The notes under the pieces: model-generated
The model's input: only the letters and a program-made list of their open reading frames with translations
Databases searched by the model: none
What the model was told of the DNA's origin: nothing
Made by a program: the position numbers and the translations under genes
Shown: positions 57,301 through 64,000 of the stretch, piece after piece
Layout of the letters: each line of letters begins with the position of its first letter
Numbering within the stretch: the stretch's first letter is position 1
DNA from: Alienimonas californiensis
GTDB taxonomy: Bacteria > Planctomycetota > Planctomycetia > Planctomycetales > Planctomycetaceae
Direction of reading: 5' to 3'
Length of the DNA: 64,000 nucleotides
Assembly (NCBI RefSeq): GCF_007743815.1
Contig: NZ_CP036265.1
Coordinates: 124,001-188,000, forward strand

Positions 57301-59001
57301 TCACATGTTGATGAGGGTTTCGAGCAGCGAATCGGTCACGCTGATCACCCGGGCGCTGGCCTGATACTGGCGCTGAAGTTCCATGATGCGGACCGCCTCC
57401 TCGTCCAGGCTCACGCCGCTGAATTGCTCCCGCTGACTGGCGAGGGCGTCCCGGTGAGAGGTGGCCGCCTCGGCGAGGGCCCGCTCGGCGGCGGACCCGC
57501 GGTTCACGGCCCCGACGATCTCCGCGAACCGGCCGTCGATCGTCTTGCCGTTCAGTTCCGCGTTCGCCGAACTCCGCACCGGGCCGGCGAGCGCGTCCGC
57601 CAGCGCCAGGACGTTCGAGTTGTCCCCCGGCCCCCCGCCCCGCCCGACGGCCAGCAACGCCGGGTTCGCCTTCAGCGACGCCGCCAGACCGATCGAGCCG
57701 GCGTCGCGGCCGTCGAAGAAGTGGTTCAGGCCCAGCGACGCCAGCACGCCGGAGTCGTCCTCGCCGAGATGAAACTGTCGGCCGGAGGCCGCCGTCATCG
57801 TCAGTCGGCCCCGCGAGTCCAACCCGGCGGAGACGCCGTCCACCGCGTTCAGCGCCGCGACGAGGTCGTTCAGGGAGGTGTCGTTTCCGTTCAGCCCGTC
57901 GAGGTCGATTGCGATGCGGGTGTCGGTCTCCGCCCCTGTCGCTTGATTCACGACGGTCAGGGTGAAGCCGCCGTGGGCCGGGGGGAACGGCAGTTCGAAG
58001 TAGCTCACCGACGCCGCCAGCGACGCCGCCGGGTCGTCCACGGTGCGGGAGGCGGTGACGTTCGAAAACCCCTCGGTCCCCCGCCCGGCGCTGTGCACGC
58101 GGTTGACCGCTTCGATCAGGCCGGCGGCGAGGCCGTCCAGGTCGTCGAGGAACCCGCCCACGATCCGGTCCGCCCCCTCCAAAACCGCTCCCAGCTCCCC
58201 GCCGCCCTCCAGGGTGGAGTGCGTGCGGCTGGTACGCACCCGCGGCGAGGGCATCCGGAGCGGCGGGTTCTGCGCGTCGATGACCGGCTCGACCAGCTCC
58301 AGGGTCTGGACCGAATCGCCCAGCACGAGCCAGTCGTCGCCGCTGCGCAGTTCGACGGCGCCGAATTTCGTTTCGCGGAACTCCAGCGGGACGATCTCCG
58401 AGAGCCGCTGCATCGCCGCATAACGCTTGTCGCGGATCTGTCCGGCGTCGCTGTTGGCAAACCCGCCGCGTTCCAGCAGGACGATCTGTCGGTTGAGGCT
58501 GTGCACCTCCTCGATCAGGTCGTTCGCCTCCCCCACCAGTTCGCCGGCCCGGGTGGCCAGACCGTCGCTGATGTCGGCGGCGCGTGAGGAGAGACTGCGG
58601 AAGTCCCCCGCCAACGCGGCGCCCTCGTCCAGCAACGATTGCCGCAGGGGGGCGGAATCCGGCTCCGCGACGACCGCCCCGACGGCGGCCGAGAAGTCGG
58701 ACAGGGCCGTCGACAGGTCGCCGTCGGTCAGTTCGCCCAGCACGCGCTCCAGGCCGGCGAACAGCTCCGCCGTCACCCCGCTGCCCGCCGCCCCGGTCGC
58801 CGCGGCGTGCAGCCGGGTTTCCAGGTGCAGGTTGACCGACTGCCGCACCCCGGCCTGCGTCAGACCGGCCGACAGCGACAGCTCTTCCCGGGCGTACCCC
58901 GGCGTCGCGGCGTTCGCCAGGTTGTTCCCGGAGACCGCCAGCCCCGTCGTATAGACGTCCAGCGCGCTGGCGCTCTTCGCGAGCACGGCTGACAGACCCA
59001 T
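57301..59001 (-). CDS. flgK: Flagellar hook-associated protein FlgK
   Basis: FlgK (HAP1) forms the first hook-filament junction. The 566-residue protein opens with the rod/hook family N-terminus (LDVYTTGLAVSGNNLANAAT, PGYAREE). It continues with LFAGLERVLGELTDGDLSTA and LIEEVHSLNRQIVLLE, and closes with GVSLDEEAVRIMELQRQYQA and SARVISVTDSLLETLINM, the typical C-terminal coiled-coil helix. It is located between the flgN-like gene and flgL on the minus strand. Length is normal. The start is ATG at 59001. Confidence 0.94.
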   Translation of the reverse strand: MGLSAVLAKSASALDVYTTGLAVSGNNLANAATPGYAREELSLSAGLTQAGVRQSVNLHLETRLHAAATGAAGSGVTAELFAGLERVLGELTDGDLSTALSDFSAAVGAVVAEPDSAPLRQSLLDEGAALAGDFRSLSSRAADISDGLATRAGELVGEANDLIEEVHSLNRQIVLLERGGFANSDAGQIRDKRYAAMQRLSEIVPLEFRETKFGAVELRSGDDWLVLGDSVQTLELVEPVIDAQNPPLRMPSPRVRTSRTHSTLEGGGELGAVLEGADRIVGGFLDDLDGLAAGLIEAVNRVHSAGRGTEGFSNVTASRTVDDPAASLAASVSYFELPFPPAHGGFTLTVVNQATGAETDTRIAIDLDGLNGNDTSLNDLVAALNAVDGVSAGLDSRGRLTMTAASGRQFHLGEDDSGVLASLGLNHFFDGRDAGSIGLAASLKANPALLAVGRGGGPGDNSNVLALADALAGPVRSSANAELNGKTIDGRFAEIVGAVNRGSAAERALAEAATSHRDALASQREQFSGVSLDEEAVRIMELQRQYQASARVISVTDSLLETLINM

Positions 59002-59052
59002 GCGATTGGCTCAGGCGGGGGGGGAACGGCGGACGGGGAAACGAACGAACGG

Positions 59053-59081
59053 GGCGAGCGGCGGGGCGTCAGCCCCCCGTG
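59053..59081. repeat. Copy of the ggcgagcgg repeat family (single arm)
   Basis: This 29-base segment between flgK and the flgN-like gene is nearly the same as the left part of the inverted repeat at 55126-55213 (one insertion and a few substitutions). Inside it, gggcgtcagcccc folds into a small stem. It marks a dispersed repeat. Confidence 0.6.
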
Positions 59082-59096
59082 CAGAAAAGGGAGTCG

Positions 59097-59630
59097 CTAA
59101 CCGGACAGGTTCAGCAGCGCCCCGCCGCCGGCGGCCTCCGCCCCGCCGCCGGCGGCGTAGGTGACGGACCGCACCCCGCCGCGGGCGATCAGGTCCAGTG
59201 CCTCGGCACAGGCCGCGGCGGAGCGCCGGGCGGAGACCCAGCGGGGCCACAATCGAGTCCGTGTCTCCGAGGCGGACTCCCGCAGACTCTTCACGCGGAA
59301 GACAAGCGCCGGATTGGACGCCGCGAGCACGGCAACGGACTCCGCCCCGGACTGCGTCAGCAGCGCGGTGCGCTCGGCGGCGAGCGACTGCAGGGCGGCC
59401 GTGGCGGCCTCGTAGCGATCGGCGGCGACGGCCATCGCGGGGGCGTCGGCGGCCCGGCCGGCGTTCGACAGCGCCGTGCCGGCGGCGTCCAACTCCCGCC
59501 GCCCCGCGTCCAAGCGGGACAGGTACGCGGACACCGCCCCCGCCCCCACCCGGTCCAGCGGATCGACGGCGGCGCCGGGGCGAACCGACGAATCGGCGGG
59601 CGGGGCGGCAAAGTGGGCGGGCGGCGTCAT
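59097..59630 (-). CDS. FlgN-like helical protein (putative flagellar export chaperone)
   Basis: The 177-residue protein is predicted to be mostly helical (AVSAYLSRLDAGRRELDAAG, DRYEAATAALQSLAAERTAL) and ends with a low-complexity glycine-alanine tail. FlgN, the chaperone for FlgK and FlgL, is of similar size and lies directly before flgK in many genomes. The call rests on that position and helical content, since no diagnostic motif was seen. The start ATG 59630 is preferred to an upstream one at 59669. Confidence 0.5.
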   Translation of the reverse strand: MTPPAHFAAPPADSSVRPGAAVDPLDRVGAGAVSAYLSRLDAGRRELDAAGTALSNAGRAADAPAMAVAADRYEAATAALQSLAAERTALLTQSGAESVAVLAASNPALVFRVKSLRESASETRTRLWPRWVSARRSAAACAEALDLIARGGVRSVTYAAGGGAEAAGGGALLNLSG

Positions 59631-59746
59631 CTCCCGTCGTTTCGACCGGCCCGGCCGGCGAAACCGCACCGACCGGCGGCCGCCCGCACAACCCGCACAG
59701 CCGGAACGGCGAGCCGCTCGGGCGATGTGTCCGCACGCCGGCCACG

Positions 59747-59927
59747 TTTCCCCCCTCTCCCTTGAGAGAGAGGGGCCGGGGGTGAGGGTGTCGCACGGTT
59801 CACCCGCTTCCGCGCTCCCTGCAGTGACGAATCGGGGAGGGACGAGCAGGCGGACCTCGAAGAGCCTTCGGGCGCCGCTGCCCCCTCACCCCCGGCCCCT
59901 CTCCCCCAAAAAGGGGGAGAGGGGAGA
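59747..59927. repeat. Dispersed palindromic element, copy B (about 181 bp), opposite orientation
   Basis: This is the inverted second copy of the block at 28886-29058. Both ends are cccctctc-type hairpins, both have the gggggtgagggt and ccctcaccccc pair, and both contain acggttcaccc (here on the plus strand). The middle has diverged more than the ends. It fills most of the 329-base gap between the flgN-like gene and flgJ. No coding frame is convincing here. Confidence 0.8.
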
Positions 59928-59959
59928 CGGCGGCCGACCCCGTGCGCTCACCGCCCCCT

Positions 59960-60274
59960 CTACTTCAGCCCGGTCTGGTTGCCGAAGGCTTCGTACAGGT
60001 CTTGGGTGAGGGACTTTCCGCTGGTCGCGGCCAGCTGGTCGGCCAGTTCGCCGTCGAGGCGCTCGCGGAAGATCTTGTTCGCCTGCCCGTTGCCGAAGTA
60101 CGGCGTCTCGCCCATGGAGGTCCGCATCGACTTGAGCATCTCCCGGAACAGCGTCCCGGCGACGAACCCGTCGAAGGCCTCGCGGGTGGACAGGTCCTCC
60201 GGCGGCTCCGCCTGCGGGGGTTGCAGGGTGAAGGCGGAAGGTTGCGAGGTCGGTTGAAAGAGCGTCGCCTGCAT
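59960..60274 (-). CDS. flgJ: Flagellar rod-binding protein (FlgJ N-terminal-type, no muramidase domain)
   Basis: The 104-residue protein carries the rod-binding domain: FDGFVAGTLFREMLKSMRTS, ETPYFGNGQANKIFRERLDG and ELADQLAATSGKSLTQDLYE. FlgJ of E. coli adds a C-terminal muramidase domain, which is missing here, as in many non-enteric bacteria, so a separate enzyme must open the peptidoglycan. It lies downstream of flgI by about 90 bases. The ATG at 60274 is preferred to an upstream one at 60337. Confidence 0.85.
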   Translation of the reverse strand: MQATLFQPTSQPSAFTLQPPQAEPPEDLSTREAFDGFVAGTLFREMLKSMRTSMGETPYFGNGQANKIFRERLDGELADQLAATSGKSLTQDLYEAFGNQTGLK

Positions 60275-60361
60275 GGGTCGTTCCGGGTTTCGTTCAAAGT
60301 CCGTCAGATGCGCCTCGCCGCTCTCCCCCCTATTCACTCCCCACCTGCACCCTTCAATCCG

Positions 60362-61429
60362 TCAGCCGCCCTCCACGAACTCCGCGTGCAGTTTGCCGCT
60401 GGCGTGCAGCTCGCGGAGGATGTGGATCACGTCGGCGGTGGGGACGCGGAGTTGATTAAGGGCCTGGAGCAGCGATTCGAGCTGCGGCCGCGGCTGCGGC
60501 TCCGGCTCGCCGAGGGGACGGAAGCCGTTGTTGGCCGCGCCGCGGCCGCCGGGCGGACCGACGTCCACGGTGAGAGTTTTATGGGAGATCGCCACGGGGC
60601 TGAGTTCGACCTCCCCCGTCACGATGATCGTGCCGGTGCGGGCGTTGACGACGACCCGCGGGCGGCTATCCGGCCGCTCCAGCGAGACCGCCAGCAGCAG
60701 CGCCGCGAACCGCACCGGGTCCGGCCGGTAGGCGGGCGGGATGCGAACGGTCACGGCGGCGGGGCCGGCGGCGAGGGCGATCTCGGCGCCGGTCTCGAAG
60801 GCGAACTCGCGGTTCACCGCCCGGGCGACCTCCGTGGCGGCGCCGAACCCGGCGTGGGAGGCGTCTAATTGCAGGGTTACGAACGGCCCCGCCGCGTCGG
60901 CCCCGACGAAGGAGACGTCGAAGTCCTCCTCCAGAATGAGTCCGTTCGGCAGCGCCCCGACCAGCGGGGCGAACGGGTCCTGAATCACGATCGGCCCCGC
61001 GGCGACGCCCACCGCCACGTCCGCCCCGACCTCCGCCAGCCGCAGCGGCGCCGCCAGCAGCCGACCGCCGGCCAAGCTGGAGGCTCCCATCGGGCTGGAG
61101 ACGAAACAGTTCAGCCGCTGCCCCCGCCGGGCGCCGGTCGCGGGCACGGTCGCCTCGATCAGCACGACGGCGACGTTCGCGGCGTCTTTTAATTCGATCG
61201 GATCCAGCACCGGGGCGTCGTGCAGCCGCATGGCGGCGGCGAGGGCCCGCATCGCCGGCAGATTCTTGCCGCCGTCGCCCGTGCCGTCCAAACCGACCAC
61301 CAGCCCCAACCCCGTCAGCCGCACTTCCTTCTGGCCCTCCAACGTGCAGACGTGCTCCAGCCGCACGCCGGCGCCCGCCGGGGCGGCGACGACCAGCAGC
61401 AGGACGGCGATCGGGAGGACGCGGGTCAA
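60362..61429 (-). CDS. flgI: Flagellar P-ring protein FlgI
   Basis: FlgI forms the peptidoglycan-layer ring around the flagellar rod. The 355-residue protein has a signal peptide (LPIAVLLLVVAAPAGAG). Conserved segments are VRLTGLGLVVGLDGTGDGGK, LKDAANVAVVLIEATVPATG, GQRLNCFVSSPMGASSLAGG and VVVNARTGTIIVTGEVELSP, and LLQALNQLRVPTADVIHILR lies at the C-terminus. Length is normal (E. coli about 365). The start is TTG at 61429. Rings in the peptidoglycan imply a Gram-negative-type envelope with a peptidoglycan layer. Confidence 0.94.
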   Translation of the reverse strand: MTRVLPIAVLLLVVAAPAGAGVRLEHVCTLEGQKEVRLTGLGLVVGLDGTGDGGKNLPAMRALAAAMRLHDAPVLDPIELKDAANVAVVLIEATVPATGARRGQRLNCFVSSPMGASSLAGGRLLAAPLRLAEVGADVAVGVAAGPIVIQDPFAPLVGALPNGLILEEDFDVSFVGADAAGPFVTLQLDASHAGFGAATEVARAVNREFAFETGAEIALAAGPAAVTVRIPPAYRPDPVRFAALLLAVSLERPDSRPRVVVNARTGTIIVTGEVELSPVAISHKTLTVDVGPPGGRGAANNGFRPLGEPEPQPRPQLESLLQALNQLRVPTADVIHILRELHASGKLHAEFVEGG

Positions 61430-61472
61430 CGCGGCGAATTGAAGGGTGGGAGAGGTCGGTTGCCGGGAGCGG

Positions 61473-62402
61473 TCAGAACGGCCAGAGCAGGTCGAAGACC
61501 CGGATGCCCCAGGGGCGGGCGGTGCTGCTATAAATCTTGCCTTTGGCCCGCTTTTCGATTTTGAGGTTGGCGACGTCTTCGCTTTGGGCGGTCAGGTCGC
61601 GGTTCACTTTCTGGGCCGCGATCGTGCCGGTGAGGGTGTATTCCCACACGTCCCGGTTGTTGCGGATCTCCTTGCGGGCCTCCAGCACGACGTTGCCGTT
61701 GGGCAGCACGTCCACCACCTCCGCGGCGATGCGATAGCGGACGGCCTCGGTGTCGATGCCGCTGCCGGTCGCCTGGATCCGCACCCCGGATTCAAGGTCG
61801 ACGCTGGGTTCGCCGGTGGCGCTGAGGATCAACCGGCCCGTCGGATCCAGCCGGACGAATTCATTGATGCTGGCCTCCAGCGCGGAATTGCGGCGGCGGT
61901 CGAAGCGGCTCTGCACCGCGACCTCGCTTTTTTCGTCCACCAGCACGGTGATGATGTCGTGCACCGCCAGCGTGCGGGCCTCCGGCAGGGAGATATGAGT
62001 CAGCGAGAGTTCCCGCATCGACTGCGGCGCCCGCCGCCCGCCGGGCCGCACCCCGACGAGCACCGGCCGCGCCGGGGCGACCGCCGGCCCCGGCGCCGGC
62101 CCCGCCAAGGGACCCTGCGGCAGGGCGGCGGGCGAGTCGGACGGGGGGACGGTCAGCCGCGGGTCGATCGCCAGCGGCGCCGGCGCCGGAATGATCTGCG
62201 GCGTCTGCGGGAAGGCGGTCGGCACGATGCTCGGCGATCGCGGGTCGATCGTCGACGGCATGCGGAAGCTCTCCCCCTGCCCCCCGGCGCCCTGCCCGAA
62301 GGCCGTCGGGCACAGGGCCGAGGCGCACAGCAGCGGGCCGACCCCGAGCAGCAGCGCCGCGGAGCGGGACGAACGGACGGCGGAGACGCGGGCGCGGGTC
62401 AT
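61473..62402 (-). CDS. flgH: Flagellar L-ring protein FlgH
   Basis: FlgH builds the outer-membrane ring of the flagellum. The 309-residue protein contains HDIITVLVDEKSEVAVQSRF, the family signature region. Further matching segments are FVRLDPTGRLILSATGEPSV, RYRIAAEVVDVLPNGNVVLE, RKEIRNNRDVWEYTLTGTIA and VNRDLTAQSEDVANLKIEKR. A signal peptide is present, but the usual lipobox is not obvious (LLLGVGPLLCASALCPTAFG), and a proline/alanine-rich linker of about 100 residues precedes the core. The ATG at 62402 overlaps the flgA stop by four bases. L-ring genes indicate an outer membrane. Confidence 0.9.
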   Translation of the reverse strand: MTRARVSAVRSSRSAALLLGVGPLLCASALCPTAFGQGAGGQGESFRMPSTIDPRSPSIVPTAFPQTPQIIPAPAPLAIDPRLTVPPSDSPAALPQGPLAGPAPGPAVAPARPVLVGVRPGGRRAPQSMRELSLTHISLPEARTLAVHDIITVLVDEKSEVAVQSRFDRRRNSALEASINEFVRLDPTGRLILSATGEPSVDLESGVRIQATGSGIDTEAVRYRIAAEVVDVLPNGNVVLEARKEIRNNRDVWEYTLTGTIAAQKVNRDLTAQSEDVANLKIEKRAKGKIYSSTARPWGIRVFDLLWPF

Positions 62403-63577
62403 CGCGGGCCTCCGGCAGGATCGAAATGGGGTGTGGAATCGAACTGGGGCGTCGTGGCGTAGGCCGGGCTCTCGGCGGCTTCGCCGACCAGCACCGCCCG
62501 CCGATTGCCGACCACCCGGGCGTAAATCCGCGTGCGGTCGCCGTAGGCGGGGCCGTCCGGGTCGGACATCGGGATGGTCTGTCCCAGCAGGCCGTTGCGG
62601 GTCGCCTTAAGGTCGCGGGAAACGGTGATCCCGCCGACGCGGCTTTCGACGCGCACCGTCTGATTGGCCCGCACCAGCGGGGTCTGGCGCAGGTCGTCGG
62701 ACTCGACCACGGCGCCGACGGGCAGATCGCGGATCGCCTCCCCGGTGGGCAGGCGCCCGACGAAGTCCGTCGTCGAAGGCCACGGGGCGGTCGGCTGGAC
62801 GGCGCCGGCCAACCGGATCGGGGCGGCGGCGCCGCCGCTGCCGGCGACGGCGGTCTCTGGCCGCCAAGCGACGTGGTCGGCGGTGATCGGGGCGCCGCGG
62901 GGGATCGGCTCGGTCAGCACCGGCACGAGCCGCGGCGGATCGAGCCGCACCGCGGCCTCGACCGTCACCACGTTTTCCAGGCGGTCCAACCAGCGGAGCG
63001 TGACCGTCTGCACGACGCTGGGGGTCGGGGCGAGGCCGCTGAGGTCGCAGCCGTCCGGGCGGTGCCGGGCGAGGATGCGGGCGGCCTCCGGGGCGAGGGC
63101 GACTTCAATCCGCACGCCCTCCACGCCGGCCCGGGCGAGCGCCCGGGAGGCGGCGGCGGTGACGAACTTCTCCCCGTAGGCCCGATCGCCCGGGCTGGCC
63201 GGGCGATTGTCGGCGGGTTCGCCCCCCGTCGTCCGCGGGGCGGAGAGGACGACGGCTTTGGCGCCGGTCAGCATCACGGCGAACCCGCCGGCGAGCGCCC
63301 GGTCGCGAACCGTCGCAGCGGAGAGAGTGGTCGTATTGCCCTCGACGGGGGCGGGCGCCAGCGGCACGGTCCGCAGGCGGGCGGCGGCGGGGGCGTCCGC
63401 GGGGCCGTCCGCGGTCACCTCGGCCACGTCGCCGACGCGCACGACGCTGTCGACGGCCGCGGCCCGGGCCTTCAGCGTCACCGTCACCCCGGCGGGGGCG
63501 GGAGCGCAGCACGCGAGGGCGGCGCAGAGCGTCAGGGCGGCGGCGGTCGTCCTGTTCATCATGCGCGTCAGAGCCAT
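62399..63577 (-). CDS. flgA: Flagellar P-ring assembly protein FlgA
   Basis: FlgA is a periplasmic chaperone for FlgI assembly. The 392-residue protein has a signal peptide (AAALTLCAALACCAPAPAG). The C-terminal SAF/ChapFlgA part has TEPIPRGAPITADHVAWRPE, FVGRLPTGEAIRDLPVGAVV and RVESRVGGITVSRDLKATRN, with the usual GLLGQTIPMSDPDG segment. E. coli FlgA is about 220 residues; the N-terminal half is an extra region of unknown fold. The start is ATG at 63577, with further ATGs five and six codons later. Its stop overlaps the flgH start. Confidence 0.88.
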   Translation of the reverse strand: MALTRMMNRTTAAALTLCAALACCAPAPAGVTVTLKARAAAVDSVVRVGDVAEVTADGPADAPAAARLRTVPLAPAPVEGNTTTLSAATVRDRALAGGFAVMLTGAKAVVLSAPRTTGGEPADNRPASPGDRAYGEKFVTAAASRALARAGVEGVRIEVALAPEAARILARHRPDGCDLSGLAPTPSVVQTVTLRWLDRLENVVTVEAAVRLDPPRLVPVLTEPIPRGAPITADHVAWRPETAVAGSGGAAAPIRLAGAVQPTAPWPSTTDFVGRLPTGEAIRDLPVGAVVESDDLRQTPLVRANQTVRVESRVGGITVSRDLKATRNGLLGQTIPMSDPDGPAYGDRTRIYARVVGNRRAVLVGEAAESPAYATTPQFDSTPHFDPAGGPR

Positions 63578-63607
63578 CGAGACGGGGTGAGGAATCGTCG
63601 TCCGCGA

Positions 63608-63621
63608 GACCGCAAGCGGTC
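63608..63621. repeat. Small hairpin between flgG and flgA (gaccgc/gcggtc)
   Basis: A 6-base perfect stem with an aa loop, in a context (gcgagaccgcaagcggtct) similar to the arm of the hairpin at 14131-14177. It is probably a degenerate member of that repeat family. Confidence 0.4.
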
Positions 63622-63632
63622 TTCAAGCCGGA

Positions 63633-64000
63633 TCAGAACCGCCGCAGGTTGGCGATCTGTTCGAGCATTTTGTCCGCGGCCTGCACGACCTGGGTGTTCA
63701 GTTCGAAGTTCCGCTGCGTCTTGATCAGCCCGACCAGTTCGCGGACCGGCTCGACGTTGGACTGTTCGAGGTAGTTCTGCCGCAGCACGCCGCGGCCCTC
63801 GGTGCCGGGCTGGCCCTCCAGCGGCTGGCCGCTGGCGTCGGTCACGCTGTAGAGGTTCTCGCCGCGGTGGATCAGGCCCTGCGGGTTGACGAACCGGGCG
63901 AGCTGCAACTGCCCGACCTGCTGGGCCTGGTTCTGTCCGGCCTGCAAAACGCTGACCACGCCGTCCGGGGAGATGGACACTTCCAGCGTGTCCGGCGGGA
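63633..64000 (-). CDS. flgG: Flagellar distal rod protein FlgG (partial, N-terminus beyond window)
   Basis: Only the C-terminal 122 residues are present. They end in the diagnostic NYLEQSNVEPVRELVGLIKT and QRNFELNTQVVQAADKMLEQ. The preceding LEVSISPDGVVSVLQAGQNQ, IGxLQLARFVNPQGL-type segment (GQLQLARFVNPQGLIHRGEN) fits FlgG. FlgG forms the distal rod. It is the first flagellar gene in the window, 55 bases upstream of flgA, with which it probably forms an operon. Confidence 0.93.
   Translation of the reverse strand, partial: PPDTLEVSISPDGVVSVLQAGQNQAQQVGQLQLARFVNPQGLIHRGENLYSVTDASGQPLEGQPGTEGRGVLRQNYLEQSNVEPVRELVGLIKTQRNFELNTQVVQAADKMLEQIANLRRF

Overview
The window is GC-rich (about 70% by eye) and reads as a chromosome segment of a Planctomycetota bacterium. 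Evidence for this is a DUF1559 prepilin-like protein paired with a small lipoprotein, a formylglycine sulfatase, a Tat-exported sugar isomerase-like protein, an RseP homologue with extra PDZ domains, many hairpin-forming intergenic repeats, and frequent GTG/TTG starts with few Shine-Dalgarno sites. The species cannot be fixed from the sequence alone. No rRNA, tRNA, CRISPR array, prophage or insertion sequence was recognised.

Layout. 1-5 kb (minus strand): glycogen/sugar genes galT (cut by the window edge), a GH57 glycosidase and glgA. 5.2-9 kb: a potassium channel and the lactate-utilisation operon lutABC. 9.1-16.2 kb: a nucleotidyltransferase with an overlapping small ORF, a sulfatase, an RseP protease, a secreted protein, deoC and a small conserved protein. 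16.2-21.2 kb: a PLP decarboxylase overlapping a membrane-anchored AAA ATPase, a fumarylacetoacetate-hydrolase-family enzyme and a secreted unknown. 21.2-26.8 kb: a CPA1 antiporter, then an iron operon feoA-feoA-feoB plus a Cys-rich peptide, preceded by 12-bp repeats. 26.8-36 kb: folK, a Flp pilin, infA, rnhA, hemB, fumC, small lipoprotein, clpS, a GH5 lipoprotein, a multi-pass membrane protein and a DUF4142 protein. 36-42.5 kb: the methyl cycle (metF and metH on the minus strand, ahcY divergent). 42.6-50 kb: a DUF4058 protein, a Tat isomerase-like protein coupled to a membrane MutS-like ATPase, a PepSY membrane protein and the DUF1559/lipoprotein pair. 50.3-53.4 kb: hxlR divergent from a SnoaL-like protein and an SDR, then mgtE. 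53.4-55 kb: rplM-rpsI with a strong terminator. 55.2-64 kb (minus strand): flagellar genes flgG-flgA-flgH-flgI-flgJ-(flgN-like)-flgK-flgL.

Most of the window is core metabolism and motility. The items most worth following are: a 183-residue acidic extension on ribosomal protein S9; several families of dispersed intergenic hairpin repeats, one about 175-180 bp long and present twice in opposite orientation; phased 12-bp repeats before the feo operon; the PLP-decarboxylase/AAA-ATPase coupled pair; and the nucleotidyltransferase/small-ORF pair. No clear new defence or biosynthetic system was found.
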